Below are positions 15,985 to 25,594 of a DNA stretch of 64,000 nt, piece by piece (the first letter of the stretch is position 1; each line of letters starts with the position of its first letter). The DNA is from Palsa-892 sp963751615 (GTDB lineage Bacteria; Pseudomonadota; Alphaproteobacteria; Rhizobiales; Xanthobacteraceae), in the NCBI GenBank assembly GCA_963751615.1, contig CAVVVG010000006.1, positions 434,001-498,000 of the forward strand, read 5' to 3'. Under the pieces are notes generated by a model, which saw only the letters and a list, made by a program, of their open reading frames with translations, was not told where the DNA came from and did no database searches. Made by a program: the position numbers and the translations under genes.

Positions 15985-16732
15985 CCCCGGTCCCCATATA
16001 TGCTTCGCGCACCTCCGGATTTTTCGAGACGGTTTCGTAATTGCCTTCGGCCAGAATCCGTCCCCGAGTCAACACGGTAATCTTGTCGGAGAGGTTTGCG
16101 ACAACGCTGAGATTGTGTTCGACCATTAAGACCGTGCGGTCGGCGGCGACACGCCTGATCAACGCCGCGATCCGATCAATATCTTCGTGACCCATTCCGG
16201 CCGTCGGCTCATCGAGGAGAAGCATTTCCGGATCAACCGCGAGGGTAGTGGCAATTTCTAACGCGCGCTTTCGACCATAGGGCAATTCCACGGCTGTCCA
16301 GTCAGCGAATGAGGAAAGTCCCACGTCATTCAGGAGAGCCTTGGCGCGGTCATTGAAGCCATCGAGCACGCGGCGTGAACGCCAAAAATCAAAGGAACCT
16401 CCACGCCGGCGCTGCAACGCAATTCGGACATTTTCCAAAACCGTGAGATGAGGAAACACAGCTGAAATTTGGAACGAGCGTACAAGGCCAAGCCGCGCAA
16501 CATCGGCGGGCGCCATCGAGGTAATGTCTTTGCCTTTGTAAACAATCTTGCCGCGCGTCGGACTAAGAAACTTGGTAAGCAAATTGAAACACGTCGTCTT
16601 ACCGGCCCCGTTCGGGCCGATCAATGCATGGATGGTGCCGCGCTCCACACGGAGATTGACCCCGCTGACCGCCACAAACCCTGCAAATTCTCTGGTGAGA
16701 TTCTCTGTTTCGAGAATCGTTTCGGCACTCAT
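15977..16732 (-). CDS. livG: Branched-chain amino acid ABC transporter ATPase LivG
   Basis: 251 residues. Walker A LIGPNGAGKTTCFNL near residue 38, Walker B MLLLDEPTAGMG, H-loop LMVEHN. The insert between Walker A and the signature, RSFQISAVFPHLTVLENV, is typical of LivG. The signature reads LPYGRKRALEIATTLA instead of the classic LSGGQ, as usual for LivG. First gene of the liv operon; its stop overlaps the natural start of livF by 8 bases. Confidence 0.9.
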   Translation of the reverse strand: MSAETILETENLTREFAGFVAVSGVNLRVERGTIHALIGPNGAGKTTCFNLLTKFLSPTRGKIVYKGKDITSMAPADVARLGLVRSFQISAVFPHLTVLENVRIALQRRRGGSFDFWRSRRVLDGFNDRAKALLNDVGLSSFADWTAVELPYGRKRALEIATTLAVDPEMLLLDEPTAGMGHEDIDRIAALIRRVAADRTVLMVEHNLSVVANLSDKITVLTRGRILAEGNYETVSKNPEVREAYMGTGDA

Positions 16733-16851
16733 CGACGCTACACCCCTATCCCGTTCTATTGTCTCTGGGAATGGGATAACCGTCCAGGGCCTTTTATTCC
16801 AGTTTTTCCATGTTGATTAGAGATTCGCCGTTTGCCGCGGTCGAGCGCGCC

Positions 16852-17553
16852 TTACCACTCCCGTTCGCGCGCTGCATCCAGCATTCGCCGGCATTCGCCC
16901 AATTCGTTGAGGGTTGCCTTCAGGATTCGCACTGCATCCGGCGAAAACCCCACCGCCTTTGTAACATCCTCCGGCTGAAGCAGAGGCTCTATTTTAGCGT
17001 CTTCTTTTATCAGTTCATACGCTGACGGCGCGCCGCCGGCAGCCTTGCGCAAAAACTGGGGTAACTGATCTTCCCCCACTTCAGAAGACGACACGGGTGC
17101 ACTGCGCGGCGGCACGGGGACTTCCACAACACGCGGCAATTCGGGTGGGACCTTGGGCGAGCCACGCAACGATGGCAGCAAATTCATCAAACTGCCGATG
17201 CCGCCTTCGCTGGATCGAGCACTCGCGCGCGAAATTCCGGACTCCGCCATAGCAGATTCAGATCTCGCCACTTCTTCTTCCACCGACTGTCCGATACTCT
17301 GAACATGACGGACACCCTGCTCGCGGAGAATCTGCTGCACGCCGCGGATGGTATATCCCTCGCCGTACAGCAAATGCCGGATACCACGAAGCAGATCGAT
17401 ATCGTCTCGCCGGTAATAGCGCCTGCCTCCGCCGCGTTTCAGCGGTTTGATCTGGCCAAAGCGCGTTTCCCAGAAGCGAAGCACATGCTGCGGCAAGTCG
17501 AGGTCATCTGCGACCTCGCTAATCGTACGGAAGGCGTCAGGCCCTTTTTCCAC
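16852..17553 (-). CDS. MerR-family transcriptional regulator
   Basis: 233 residues. The N-terminal MerR-type winged helix is clear: FRTISEVADDLDLPQHVLRF and WETRFGQIKPLKRGGGRRYY, then the second wing helix YGEGYTIRGVQQILREQG. The rest is low-complexity Ser/Pro, ending with a helical stretch (SPDAVRILKATLNELGECRR). There are no conserved metal-binding Cys, so this is not a metal sensor; this group accompanies ihfA in alphaproteobacteria and its ligand is unknown. It lies 22 bases after ihfA. Confidence 0.85.
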   Translation of the reverse strand: MEKGPDAFRTISEVADDLDLPQHVLRFWETRFGQIKPLKRGGGRRYYRRDDIDLLRGIRHLLYGEGYTIRGVQQILREQGVRHVQSIGQSVEEEVARSESAMAESGISRASARSSEGGIGSLMNLLPSLRGSPKVPPELPRVVEVPVPPRSAPVSSSEVGEDQLPQFLRKAAGGAPSAYELIKEDAKIEPLLQPEDVTKAVGFSPDAVRILKATLNELGECRRMLDAAREREW

Positions 17554-17575
17554 GTCCCCTCGCCTGCATTATCGA

Positions 17576-17878
17576 TCAACGCTTTTTGCCTTCGTTGATC
17601 CTGCCCTTCATGATGTTCGAAGGCTTGAACACCATCACTCGTCGCGGTTCGATCGGCACTTCCTCACCGGTTTTCGGATTGCGTCCGATCCTACGTCCTT
17701 TGCTGCGAACGATGAACGAGCCGAATGAAGATAACTTTACGTTCTCTCCACGTGCAAGCAATTCCGAAATCTCCTTCAACACTAATTCTACCAGTGCAGC
17801 TGATTCGGTGCGTGAAAGGCCGACCTTTTGATAGACGACCTCGCTCAAATCTGCACGCGTTATGGTTCTGCCGCTCAT
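17576..17878 (-). CDS. ihfA: Integration host factor alpha subunit
   Basis: 100 residues, the family's normal length. The HU/IHF core is complete: TRADLSEVVYQKVGLSRTES, VKLSSFGSFIVRSKGRR, and the DNA-inserting beta arm with GRNPKTGEEVPIEPRRV containing the conserved Pro. With IhfB it bends DNA at specific sites. I start at 17878, after a GGGGGG run; an upstream ATG at 17908 adds ten residues not seen in the family. Transcribed after fabH and before merR. Confidence 0.95.
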   Translation of the reverse strand: MSGRTITRADLSEVVYQKVGLSRTESAALVELVLKEISELLARGENVKLSSFGSFIVRSKGRRIGRNPKTGEEVPIEPRRVMVFKPSNIMKGRINEGKKR

Positions 17879-17960
17879 GAACGCCCCCCGCGATTTCTGG
17901 CGGTTCAACTATCCTTCTGAATTTCAAACGATATTCGCCGTTTACGGCCGGGTCAACGCC

Positions 17961-18938
17961 TTACCAACGCACCAGCGCGGAAGCCCAGGTAAAGCCGCCC
18001 CCCATAGCTTCTAGCAAAACAAGATTGCCCGGCCTGATCCGCCCATCGCTTGTTGCCTCGTTCAGCGCAAGAGGAATCGACGCCGCAGAAGTATTGGCAT
18101 GGCGGTCAACGGTGGTCACTACTTTTGCGGGCGCAATGCCAAGCTTCTTGGCGCTTCCGTCGATGATACGGCGATTGGCCTGATGTGGAACAAACCAGTC
18201 GATGTCGTTCGACCCATAGCCTGTTGCCTTGTAGGCGGCTTCAATCACGTCCGTGATCATGCCCACGGCGTAGCGAAAAACTTCTCGGCCCTCCATGCGA
18301 AGATGCCCTGTGGTTCCGGTCGTGGACGGCCCGCCGTCAACATAGAGCTTGTCGCGATAACGTCCGTCTGAACGAAGCTGTGTGGTGAGAACACCCCTGT
18401 CTTGGGCCGTTCCAGGTTGCATGCACGCTTCAAGTACAATAGCCCCCGCCCCGTCGCCGAAAAGAACACAGGTTCCACGATCGCTCCAATCAAGTAAGCG
18501 GGAAAAAGTCTCCGCCCCGATTACCAGCGCGCGATTGAAGGAGCCGCTGCGCAAATATTGATCAGCAGTCGCAAGCGCGTAAATGAAGCCAGAGCATACT
18601 GCCTGCAAATCGAATGCCGCGCCTTTCTGGATGCCTAGTTCCGCCTGAATGGTAACCGCACTCGCAGGAAACGTGCGGTCGGGCGTAGAGGTCGCGAGCA
18701 CGATAAGATCGATGTCGCTCGCTGGCATTTTCGCATTCGCGAGCGCGGATTTTGCAGCCTCCAATGCAAGATGCGAGGTGAACTCACCCGCCGCCGCAAT
18801 GTGGCGTTCCTTGATGCCGGTGCGCTGCTGAATCCATTCGTCGGTGGTGTCGATCGTCTTCGACAACTCATCATTGGTGACAATACGCTTCGGCAGATAA
18901 GCACCCACGCCACGGACAATCGACCTGCGAATGCTCAC
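17961..18938 (-). CDS. fabH: 3-oxoacyl-[ACP] synthase III
   Basis: 325 residues. The catalytic triad is visible: Cys in LQAVCSGFIYALA near residue 115, His in WFVPHQANRRI, Asn in RHANTSAAS. It condenses acetyl-CoA with malonyl-ACP to start fatty-acid synthesis in the cytosol. The start overlaps the plsX stop by four bases, the usual plsX-fabH coupling that links phospholipid and fatty-acid synthesis. Confidence 0.96.
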   Translation of the reverse strand: MSIRRSIVRGVGAYLPKRIVTNDELSKTIDTTDEWIQQRTGIKERHIAAAGEFTSHLALEAAKSALANAKMPASDIDLIVLATSTPDRTFPASAVTIQAELGIQKGAAFDLQAVCSGFIYALATADQYLRSGSFNRALVIGAETFSRLLDWSDRGTCVLFGDGAGAIVLEACMQPGTAQDRGVLTTQLRSDGRYRDKLYVDGGPSTTGTTGHLRMEGREVFRYAVGMITDVIEAAYKATGYGSNDIDWFVPHQANRRIIDGSAKKLGIAPAKVVTTVDRHANTSAASIPLALNEATSDGRIRPGNLVLLEAMGGGFTWASALVRW

Positions 18939-20002
18939 GATACCGCCACCTTTACGGTTTTAGCCATGGAAGGTATTTCAGTTGCGGATTTTTCGGCCAG
19001 CATCTTCGCGATATGGTCGTTCATTCCATTACGAACGACGTCATAACCTGTATCGATAGCGGCTGCGAAGCTCTCTGCGTCAGCACCACCGTGGCTTTTC
19101 ACAACCACACCATTCAACCCGAGAAAAACGCCTCCATTTACCTTTCTCGGGTCCACCTTTTCGCGTAATATCTGAAACGCCTGTCTCGCGAACAGATAGC
19201 CGATTTTCCCGCGAAGGGTTCGGCTCATGGCGGCGCGCATATATTCGGCGATTTGCCGCGCTGTGCCCTCGGCGGTCTTCAAAGCGATATTACCGGCAAA
19301 CCCTTCTGTGACGACAACATCCGTTGTGCCCTTGCTAATATCATCGCCTTCGACAAAACCGCGATAATCAAGTTCAGCGAGATTTGCCGCCCGCAGTATC
19401 TTTCCGGCATCGCGTACGGACTCAACACCCTTGATTTCTTCAACACCAACATTCAGCAAACCGACCGTAGGCCGTTCGAGATCGAAGACGATGCGCGCCA
19501 TCGCCGCACCCATCACCGCCATATCGACGAGCTGCTTCGCATCTGCGCCTATCGAGGCGCCAAGATCGAGCACAACGCTTTCCGCGCGCAGATTGGGCCA
19601 AATCGCTGCGATAGCGGGCCGGTCGATCCCAGGCAAGGTTTTCAGACAAAACTTCGCCATGGCCATTAGCGCGCCGGTATTCCCCGCGGACACCGCGACG
19701 TCAGCCCGGCCACGGCGAACAGCATCCAGCGATAGCCACATCGAGGAAGTGCGTCGCCCGTGACGTAGCGCTTGGCTCGGCTTATCGTCCATCCGGACAG
19801 CAACGTCGGTATGAATAATTCTAGCGACGTTCTTGAGGCGCTTATGTTGAGCCACCAGCGGCGCAATCTTGGCCTCGTCGCCGAACAATAGAATTTCACT
19901 ATTGGGATGCCGATCACGCGAGATCGAAGCTCCGGGCACCACCACGGATGGGCCGTGGTCGCCTCCCATTGCGTCGAGCGCGATGCGAACCGGATTGGCC
20001 AT
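18935..20002 (-). CDS. plsX: Phosphate acyltransferase PlsX
   Basis: 355 residues. It makes acyl-phosphate from acyl-ACP for phospholipid synthesis. The opening IALDAMGGDHGPSVVVPGA is diagnostic, with SAGNTGALMAMA and EGFAGNIALKTAEG further on. The open frame extends upstream to 20128; the family N-terminus fixes the start at 20002. fabH follows with a four-base overlap and a DUF177 gene lies upstream. Confidence 0.95.
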   Translation of the reverse strand: MANPVRIALDAMGGDHGPSVVVPGASISRDRHPNSEILLFGDEAKIAPLVAQHKRLKNVARIIHTDVAVRMDDKPSQALRHGRRTSSMWLSLDAVRRGRADVAVSAGNTGALMAMAKFCLKTLPGIDRPAIAAIWPNLRAESVVLDLGASIGADAKQLVDMAVMGAAMARIVFDLERPTVGLLNVGVEEIKGVESVRDAGKILRAANLAELDYRGFVEGDDISKGTTDVVVTEGFAGNIALKTAEGTARQIAEYMRAAMSRTLRGKIGYLFARQAFQILREKVDPRKVNGGVFLGLNGVVVKSHGGADAESFAAAIDTGYDVVRNGMNDHIAKMLAEKSATEIPSMAKTVKVAVS

Positions 20003-20124
20003 TGCTTTTTCAGTACGCCGCTTCAGACTGGCGGTCGGGTTGATGAATTGTAGCAAGACGCGACAAGGCGGCGCGACAATAACCATTCGCCGCCCGGACT
20101 CAACACCCGCAATTTCGTGGGTGA

Positions 20125-20661
20125 TCAATCCCCTTGACCGCCCTTTTCCTTAAGTTTTGCAAGGGCCGCAAAGGCAGACGACCCTTGGCCACTTTTTCCC
20201 TCTACAGGCGGCGTGAAAACCACTCCCGGTTTACGCGGATAAGGGTTAATTCCGAGAGACAGAAATTCAGCGACAAGTGCGCCAAGATCCAGCCTGCCGC
20301 CCTTGATGACATCCTGTGGATCTTCCTCGCCGCTTTCGAATGCCTTGTCGGTCACACTAACTCGACTTCCTTCAGGTAAAAAGCGCAACAGAATTTCCTC
20401 ATGCAGCGGGTTGTTAAATGGCTCAAGCGAAATCACGCAACTCTGCCGCACAGTGGCATTGAGACTACCGGTAATACTAGCGCCGCCAATTCCGTCCGGC
20501 GCTATTTTGAGCTTCGCCACAAGCGACGGCACCGCCAAAACCCCGGCAAATTTTGCGAGCCTTTCGCGAGTGTCCTCATCGGGAAGCAGTTCGACTTCCA
20601 TTCCTTCGGGAGGAAGGTCGCGAACGGCGACCAGATAACTCCAGATGGGCACAGATTTCAT
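20125..20661 (-). CDS. DUF177 (YceD-family) protein
   Basis: 178 residues. YceD-like proteins contain a conserved Cys in a TVRQSCVISLEPF-type stretch, present here near residue 75, and an acidic C-terminal half. In many bacteria the gene precedes rpmF and plsX and is linked to 23S rRNA or L32 handling, but its role is not settled in alphaproteobacteria. It overlaps the gene upstream by four bases; plsX follows after 122 bases without rpmF. Confidence 0.85.
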   Translation of the reverse strand: MKSVPIWSYLVAVRDLPPEGMEVELLPDEDTRERLAKFAGVLAVPSLVAKLKIAPDGIGGASITGSLNATVRQSCVISLEPFNNPLHEEILLRFLPEGSRVSVTDKAFESGEEDPQDVIKGGRLDLGALVAEFLSLGINPYPRKPGVVFTPPVEGKSGQGSSAFAALAKLKEKGGQGD

Positions 20662-21203
20662 TTGAAAAACCCCATGGGAGCAGGAAACATTGGCTCGCCA
20701 CGGACGATAAAATCTGCCTCCTGCACTGCGAGAAAAGACTCAACTGAACGGGTATATTCGGCGAGCTTTTCTGCCGAAAGTGCTGTGCCTTTGCTTCCTG
20801 CAAAGACATTGCGATGAAGCGCTTGGCTTAGTCTTGCACTCACTTGAGTTCTGAGCGCCTCGTCGTAAGCCCTGGCACGCCCGTAGAAAGCCTCGCCCAT
20901 GGCACAAATTTTTCTCGGCACCGCAAAATCGCCAATTCCTAGTTCCCGCATGCTTTCATCCATATCCTGAAAGAAGAGATCGAAAACATCTTGGGCGGCC
21001 TTACGCGCGGCTTCGTTCGCTCGCATGAGCCTTCGTGAAACAAGGTAAATATGAAGAACGATGAGATCGAAACGTCCCTCGATTGTGTCCGGAACCCCGT
21101 AATCCTTATAAAATAAAGGTTTTCGGGCCTGCGCCACGATCGCGCCATAGAGGCGACGGATGTTCGATCGAGGACTTTTTCTGAATCGCAGCCGCTGAAA
21201 CAT
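20658..21203 (-). CDS. Ubiquinol-cytochrome c chaperone family protein
   Basis: 181 residues from the ATG at 21203. The family (CBP3/UQCC1) core is visible: LYGAIVAQARKPLFYKDYGV, then GRFDLIVLHIYLVSRRL and MDESMRELGIGDFAVPRKI. In mitochondria the homologue assists cytochrome b synthesis and bc1 assembly; the bacterial role is inferred to be similar, at the inner membrane. The frame continues upstream to 21269 but the family starts at the FQRLRF region. Divergent from bamE. Confidence 0.85.
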   Translation of the reverse strand: MFQRLRFRKSPRSNIRRLYGAIVAQARKPLFYKDYGVPDTIEGRFDLIVLHIYLVSRRLMRANEAARKAAQDVFDLFFQDMDESMRELGIGDFAVPRKICAMGEAFYGRARAYDEALRTQVSARLSQALHRNVFAGSKGTALSAEKLAEYTRSVESFLAVQEADFIVRGEPMFPAPMGFFK

Positions 21204-21338
21204 GTTGTCTTGTCCGCCCTCGGCGGACGACAGTATGCAGGATTCCGGAAGCAAGTGAGTGGCCTTCATTGCAATTCAGCCCTGCGCGGAGTAGTTGAGC
21301 GCCGCCATTGGGACGAGCTCGTCGCGGGATATAAATAG

Positions 21339-21815
21339 ATGCGTCGATCAACTTTTGCTTCTGCTTCAGCCTGTCCGGCCTCTCGCCTTTTCCTTTGCGC
21401 TGGGGCTGTAGTTCTCGCTCTGTCGCTCGCAGGCTGTGGCGGATTCACGTCGACCTATCAACGCGGTTATGTTTTCGACGAAGCCTCGTTAGAACAGGTT
21501 CCGGTCGGGGCAAGCCAGGAGCAGGTTCTTCTTGTTCTAGGCACGCCCTCCACTGTAGCCACTGTATCCGGCGAAGTTTTTTATTACATCTCACAAAAAA
21601 CTGAACGTACAGCCTTCATGAACCCCGAGGTCACCGATCAGCGCGTCGTTGCGGTTTATTTCAGCCAGAATCGACGAGTCGAGCGTATTGCAAATTACGG
21701 CCTGAAGGACGGCAAAATATTCGACTTCATCAGCCGCACGACCGCGGCCGGTGGCCAAGACCAGAATTTCCTGCGTCAGATTTTTTCGGGCCTGAACTTC
21801 CAACCGAAAATGTAA
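21339..21815 (+). CDS. bamE: Outer membrane protein assembly factor BamE (SmpA/OmlA)
   Basis: 158 residues. Lipoprotein signal with lipobox LAGC at about residue 33, then the SmpA/OmlA domain: YVFDEASLEQVPVGASQEQV, LVLGTPSTVATVSGEVFYYI and VVAVYFSQNRRVERIANYGL. It is anchored to the inner leaflet of the outer membrane and supports the BamA beta-barrel machine. Divergent from the chaperone gene; convergent with hppA, with a hairpin between them. Confidence 0.93.
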   Translation: MRRSTFASASACPASRLFLCAGAVVLALSLAGCGGFTSTYQRGYVFDEASLEQVPVGASQEQVLLVLGTPSTVATVSGEVFYYISQKTERTAFMNPEVTDQRVVAVYFSQNRRVERIANYGLKDGKIFDFISRTTAAGGQDQNFLRQIFSGLNFQPKM

Positions 21816-21833
21816 CCAACGGCTGCAGGAAAA

Positions 21834-21856
21834 TCCTCGCGCTTAGTGCGCGAGGA
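21834..21856 (-). terminator. Terminator hairpin overlapping the hppA stop codon
   Basis: A 9-bp stem, TCCTCGCGC at 21834-21842 with GCGCGAGGA at 21848-21856, and loop TTAGT; the loop contains the complement of the hppA stop. On the minus strand TTTT follows at once. It therefore ends hppA transcription and may also stop convergent transcripts from bamE. Confidence 0.65.
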
Positions 21857-23975
21857 CCGCCAACAACAGCAGCGCCACGATATTCGTGATCTTGATCATT
21901 GGATTTATGGCCGGACCGGCGGTGTCCTTGTAGGGATCGCCGACAGTGTCGCCCGTGACCGCCGCCTTGTGGGTTTCGGAGCCCTTCCCGCCGTAGTGAC
22001 CATCTTCGATGTATTTCTTGGCGTTGTCCCACGCGCCACCGCCCGAAGTCATCGAGATCGCGACGAATAGGCCCGTAACGATCACACCGAGCAGCATAGC
22101 ACCGACGGCAGAGAATGCTTGGCTCTTACCCGCGATCCAATAGACGATGAAGTAGACCACGACTGGTGACAGCACCGGAAGCAATGATGGAACGATCATT
22201 TCCTTGATCGCGGCGCGCGTGAGCAAGTCAACCGCGCGCGAGTAATCCGGCCGTTCGGTCCCTTTCATAATTCCAGGCTTTTCGCGGAACTGACGGCGGA
22301 CTTCTTCCACGATCGCGCCGCCCGCACGACCAACGGCCATCATACCCATTGAGCCAAAGAGATAAGGTAATAGCCCGCCGAACAGGAGCCCGACGACGAC
22401 GTAGGGATTGGAGAGCGAAAAGTCGAGCTTCACACCCTGGAAGTACGGAAATTTTGCCGCGTTCGCGATGAAATAATTAAGGTCCGACGTATAGGCAGCG
22501 AACAGCACGAGCGCACCGAGGCCCGCCGAACCGATCGCATAGCCCTTGGTGATCGCCTTCGTCGTGTTGCCAACGGCATCAAGGGCATCGGTCGACTTAC
22601 GAACATCCTTGGGCAGTCCTGCCATTTCGGCAATCCCGCCCGCGTTATCCGTAACCGGACCGAATGCATCGAGCGCGACCACCATGCCGGCCAGCGCAAG
22701 CATGGTTGTGACCGCAATCGCGATACCGAACAGGCCCGCGAGCTTGTGAGTCACGATGATGCCAGCAATGATGACAATCGCCGGTAAAGCCGTGGCTTCC
22801 ATCGATACGGCCAAGCCCTGGATGATGTTGGTGCCGTGGCCAGTAATCGAGGCGGATGCGATCGATTTCACCGGGCGATAGTTGGTGCCGGTGTAATATT
22901 CAGTGATCCAGACAATGAGACCCGTAACGACAAGACCCGTCACACCGCAATAAAATAGCGCTAGTCCGCTGAACGTGACGCCATCGGCCGTACGTAGAAT
23001 CGTGTTGAACCCGATCAGCCAGTGAGTTGCAGCGGCAAGACCGCCGAGCGAAAGCACCGCCGATGCTAAAAAGCCCTTGTAAAGCGCGCCCATGATCGAC
23101 TGGCTCTTGCCGAGGCGAACGAAAAACGTGCCGATGATCGAGGTGATGATGCAAGCACCACAGATTGCGAGCGGAAAAAGCATCATAGAGGTGAGAACGC
23201 CCGCCTGACCCGCGAAGAAAATCGCGGCTAAAACCATCGTAGCGACCACGGTCACCGCATAAGTCTCGAACAGATCGGCAGCCATACCTGCACAGTCGCC
23301 GACATTGTCGCCGACGTTATCGGCAATCGTCGCCGGATTGCGCGGATCGTCTTCTGGAATTCCTGCTTCCACTTTGCCGACGAGATCGCCGCCGACATCC
23401 GCACCCTTGGTGAAGATGCCGCCACCGAGTCGCGCGAAGATCGAAATCAACGAGGCGCCGAAACCGAGCGCGACCAGCGCGTCGATCACAATTCGGTCGG
23501 ACACCGCGAAACCCAGTGGCCCGGTGAGAACGAGAAAATATCCGGCAACGCCCAAAAGTGCCAAGCCTGCCACCAGCATACCGGTAATGGCGCCCGACTT
23601 GAACGCGAGTTCGAGCCCGCCCGCGAGCGATTTGGTAGCTGCCTGCGCGGTGCGCACGTTGGCGCGTACCGATACATTCATGCCGATGAACCCTGTTGCG
23701 CCCGAGAGGATCGCGCCGATCGCATAACCAACGGCCACAGGCCAACCCAGAAAATAGCCGACGATGATAAACACGACGATGCCGACCATGCCGATCGTAG
23801 TGTATTGACGCCGTAGATAGGCCTGCGCGCCTTCGCGGATCGCGGCTGCGATCTCTTGCATGCGCGCAGTGCCAGCATCTGCCGACAGTACCGAGCGGAT
23901 CGCCCAGACGCCGTAAACAAGCGCCAGCGCGGCGCACGCAATGATCACCCACAATGTAGTTGTCGTCGCGGTCAT
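21843..23975 (-). CDS. hppA: K+-independent membrane H+-translocating pyrophosphatase
   Basis: 710 residues, about 16 membrane helices. Catalytic motifs are present: GGGIFTKGADVGGDLVGKVE, EDDPRNPATIADNVGDNVGD, and VTDNAGGIAEMAGL near residue 490. The subtype residue is readable: GNTTKAITKG carries Lys where K+-dependent enzymes have Ala, so it should be K+-independent and pump protons, as in Rhodospirillum rubrum. It hydrolyses cytosolic PPi and energises the inner membrane. Start at 23975, with a GAGG-type site before it; the frame runs further upstream without family support. It follows thiL after 146 bases. Confidence 0.95.
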   Translation of the reverse strand: MTATTTTLWVIIACAALALVYGVWAIRSVLSADAGTARMQEIAAAIREGAQAYLRRQYTTIGMVGIVVFIIVGYFLGWPVAVGYAIGAILSGATGFIGMNVSVRANVRTAQAATKSLAGGLELAFKSGAITGMLVAGLALLGVAGYFLVLTGPLGFAVSDRIVIDALVALGFGASLISIFARLGGGIFTKGADVGGDLVGKVEAGIPEDDPRNPATIADNVGDNVGDCAGMAADLFETYAVTVVATMVLAAIFFAGQAGVLTSMMLFPLAICGACIITSIIGTFFVRLGKSQSIMGALYKGFLASAVLSLGGLAAATHWLIGFNTILRTADGVTFSGLALFYCGVTGLVVTGLIVWITEYYTGTNYRPVKSIASASITGHGTNIIQGLAVSMEATALPAIVIIAGIIVTHKLAGLFGIAIAVTTMLALAGMVVALDAFGPVTDNAGGIAEMAGLPKDVRKSTDALDAVGNTTKAITKGYAIGSAGLGALVLFAAYTSDLNYFIANAAKFPYFQGVKLDFSLSNPYVVVGLLFGGLLPYLFGSMGMMAVGRAGGAIVEEVRRQFREKPGIMKGTERPDYSRAVDLLTRAAIKEMIVPSLLPVLSPVVVYFIVYWIAGKSQAFSAVGAMLLGVIVTGLFVAISMTSGGGAWDNAKKYIEDGHYGGKGSETHKAAVTGDTVGDPYKDTAGPAINPMIKITNIVALLLLAVLAH

Positions 23976-24121
23976 GGACCTACCTCGGTTCTTTTTCGTT
24001 ATCGGAAATCTGGGGGCGTTCCCTGCGCCCAAAGCCGGGCATACATGCCAAAAACAACCCCCGGAAGCAACGCGTTCGGACGGGATGATGGTCGATGTCG
24101 ATTATCCAGGCGCCGAAGCGG

Positions 24122-25108
24122 CTAGAAATGGCTGTATGATAGGCGCTCGAACCGGAGCGGCTCGCCCTTGGAGCCCAAAATATTGCTGCCCTCGCCTTCC
24201 CCCGTAATCCCAATTTCGGTCAAAGCAATTCCTGCCCGTTCCGCAGCGGCCTGCAGCGGTGGGAGCGAAGGTTTCGGTACCATGGCAAGGACTTCGTAAT
24301 CGTCACCACCCGTGCACAGCAATTCGATCAGCTTGGGCTCAACCGCGATCAACCGCCGCGCACCCTTGGAGAGTGGTAAACGAAGAGCCCCGACAGTGGC
24401 GGAAACCCCTGAAGCAGCCGCGAGTTTCGCGAGATCGCCTGCAAGCCCGTCCGAAATATCTATGGCGGCACTTGCATTTTCGCGTAACGCGCTTGCCAAA
24501 GCATTGCGCGGCTCCGGCACAAGATAGCGACCGACAAGGTGAGCACGTTCGCTTACGCTCAGACCCAGTTTTTCTGCTCGATCAGGTTCTCGGCGAAACC
24601 ACAGCCCGAGCGCAGAGTCGCCCACCGTCCCGGTAACGACGATCGCTTGATTTGGCTTCGCCCCAGAACGACGAACCATTTTTCCCTTTGGCAGATGTCC
24701 GAAAGCTGTGATCGAAATGCTCAGCAGTCCGGGCGTACGATCCGTGTCACCACCCAGTAGCGGGCAATCAAAGGCCTTACTATCGACAGACAACCCGTCG
24801 GCGAAGGATTGAAGCCAGTTATCCTCGATATTGCTCGTCAGTGCGAGATTGATCACAAAACCGAGCGGGTCTGCACCTTTTGCCGCCAGATCTGACAAGT
24901 TTACCCGCAGCGCCTTACGCGCAATCCCTTCCGCTGGGTCGTCAGCAAAGAAATGCACGCCTTCGATAATTCCGTCGGTTGTAACGACAAGCTCACTTCC
25001 TGCCGGAGGCGATATTAACGCTGCATCGTCCTGCAATCGCAGCGCTCCCGGATGGGTCGCCAGGGGCCGAAAAAAGCGCTCGATCAGGCGATCCTCGCCG
25101 CTCGGCAT
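24122..25108 (-). CDS. thiL: Thiamine-monophosphate kinase
   Basis: 328 residues. It phosphorylates TMP to TPP. AIR-synthase-like fold with GEDRLIERFFRPLA, LQDDAALISPPAGSELVVT and ALRVNLSDLAAKGADPLGFV; the Asp residues binding Mg-ATP are in the DDAA and NLSDLAAKGA motifs. Start chosen at 25108, four bases after the nusB stop; the longer frame from 25144 would overlap nusB. The linkage nusB-thiL is common. It supplies TPP, among others for the enzyme at the left end of the window. Confidence 0.93.
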   Translation of the reverse strand: MPSGEDRLIERFFRPLATHPGALRLQDDAALISPPAGSELVVTTDGIIEGVHFFADDPAEGIARKALRVNLSDLAAKGADPLGFVINLALTSNIEDNWLQSFADGLSVDSKAFDCPLLGGDTDRTPGLLSISITAFGHLPKGKMVRRSGAKPNQAIVVTGTVGDSALGLWFRREPDRAEKLGLSVSERAHLVGRYLVPEPRNALASALRENASAAIDISDGLAGDLAKLAAASGVSATVGALRLPLSKGARRLIAVEPKLIELLCTGGDDYEVLAMVPKPSLPPLQAAAERAGIALTEIGITGEGEGSNILGSKGEPLRFERLSYSHF

Positions 25109-25112
25109 CTTT

Positions 25113-25589
25113 TCACCCTGTGACAGAGCCGGGAAACTCGGCATGGCGCGCGACGCGCGCCAGCTGATCGAGCACGGCGTTCACCATGCCTGTTTCTTCA
25201 CGGTCGAGAAAGGCCGCAGCGACATCGACGTATTCGCTGACGATGACCCGCGCCGGTACGTCGGAACGGTGTTTCAGCTCATAGCCTCCTGCCCGCAAAA
25301 CCGCGCGCAAAATTGCGTCGACTCGTTTCAGCGGCCAGCCTTCGCTCAATGCATCGTCCACCAGTGGATCGAGTATTCGCTGTTCGCGTACGACACCTTG
25401 CACAATATCACGAAAAAAAGCGGATTCCGCTTTGGTGTATTTGTCTCCCTCGATCTCAGCGCCCAGGCGATGCGCTTCGAATTCGGCAAGGATGTCGGGA
25501 AGAGAAGTCGCGGCGATATCCATTTGATAGAGCGCTTGCACCGCGGCGAGGCGCGCGGCGCTGCGCTCACGAAGTTTCGATGCTGCCAT
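25113..25589 (-). CDS. nusB: Transcription antitermination factor NusB
   Basis: 158 residues. All-helical NusB fold with RSAARLAAVQALYQMDIA near the N-terminus, YTKAESAFFRDIVQGV in the middle and VPARVIVSEYVDVAAAFLD near the end. It joins S10 (NusE) at boxA to keep rRNA transcription going. Start fixed at 25589 by family alignment; upstream extension overlaps ribH. It lies six bases after ribH. Confidence 0.95.
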   Translation of the reverse strand: MAASKLRERSAARLAAVQALYQMDIAATSLPDILAEFEAHRLGAEIEGDKYTKAESAFFRDIVQGVVREQRILDPLVDDALSEGWPLKRVDAILRAVLRAGGYELKHRSDVPARVIVSEYVDVAAAFLDREETGMVNAVLDQLARVARHAEFPGSVTG

Positions 25590-25594
25590 GACTT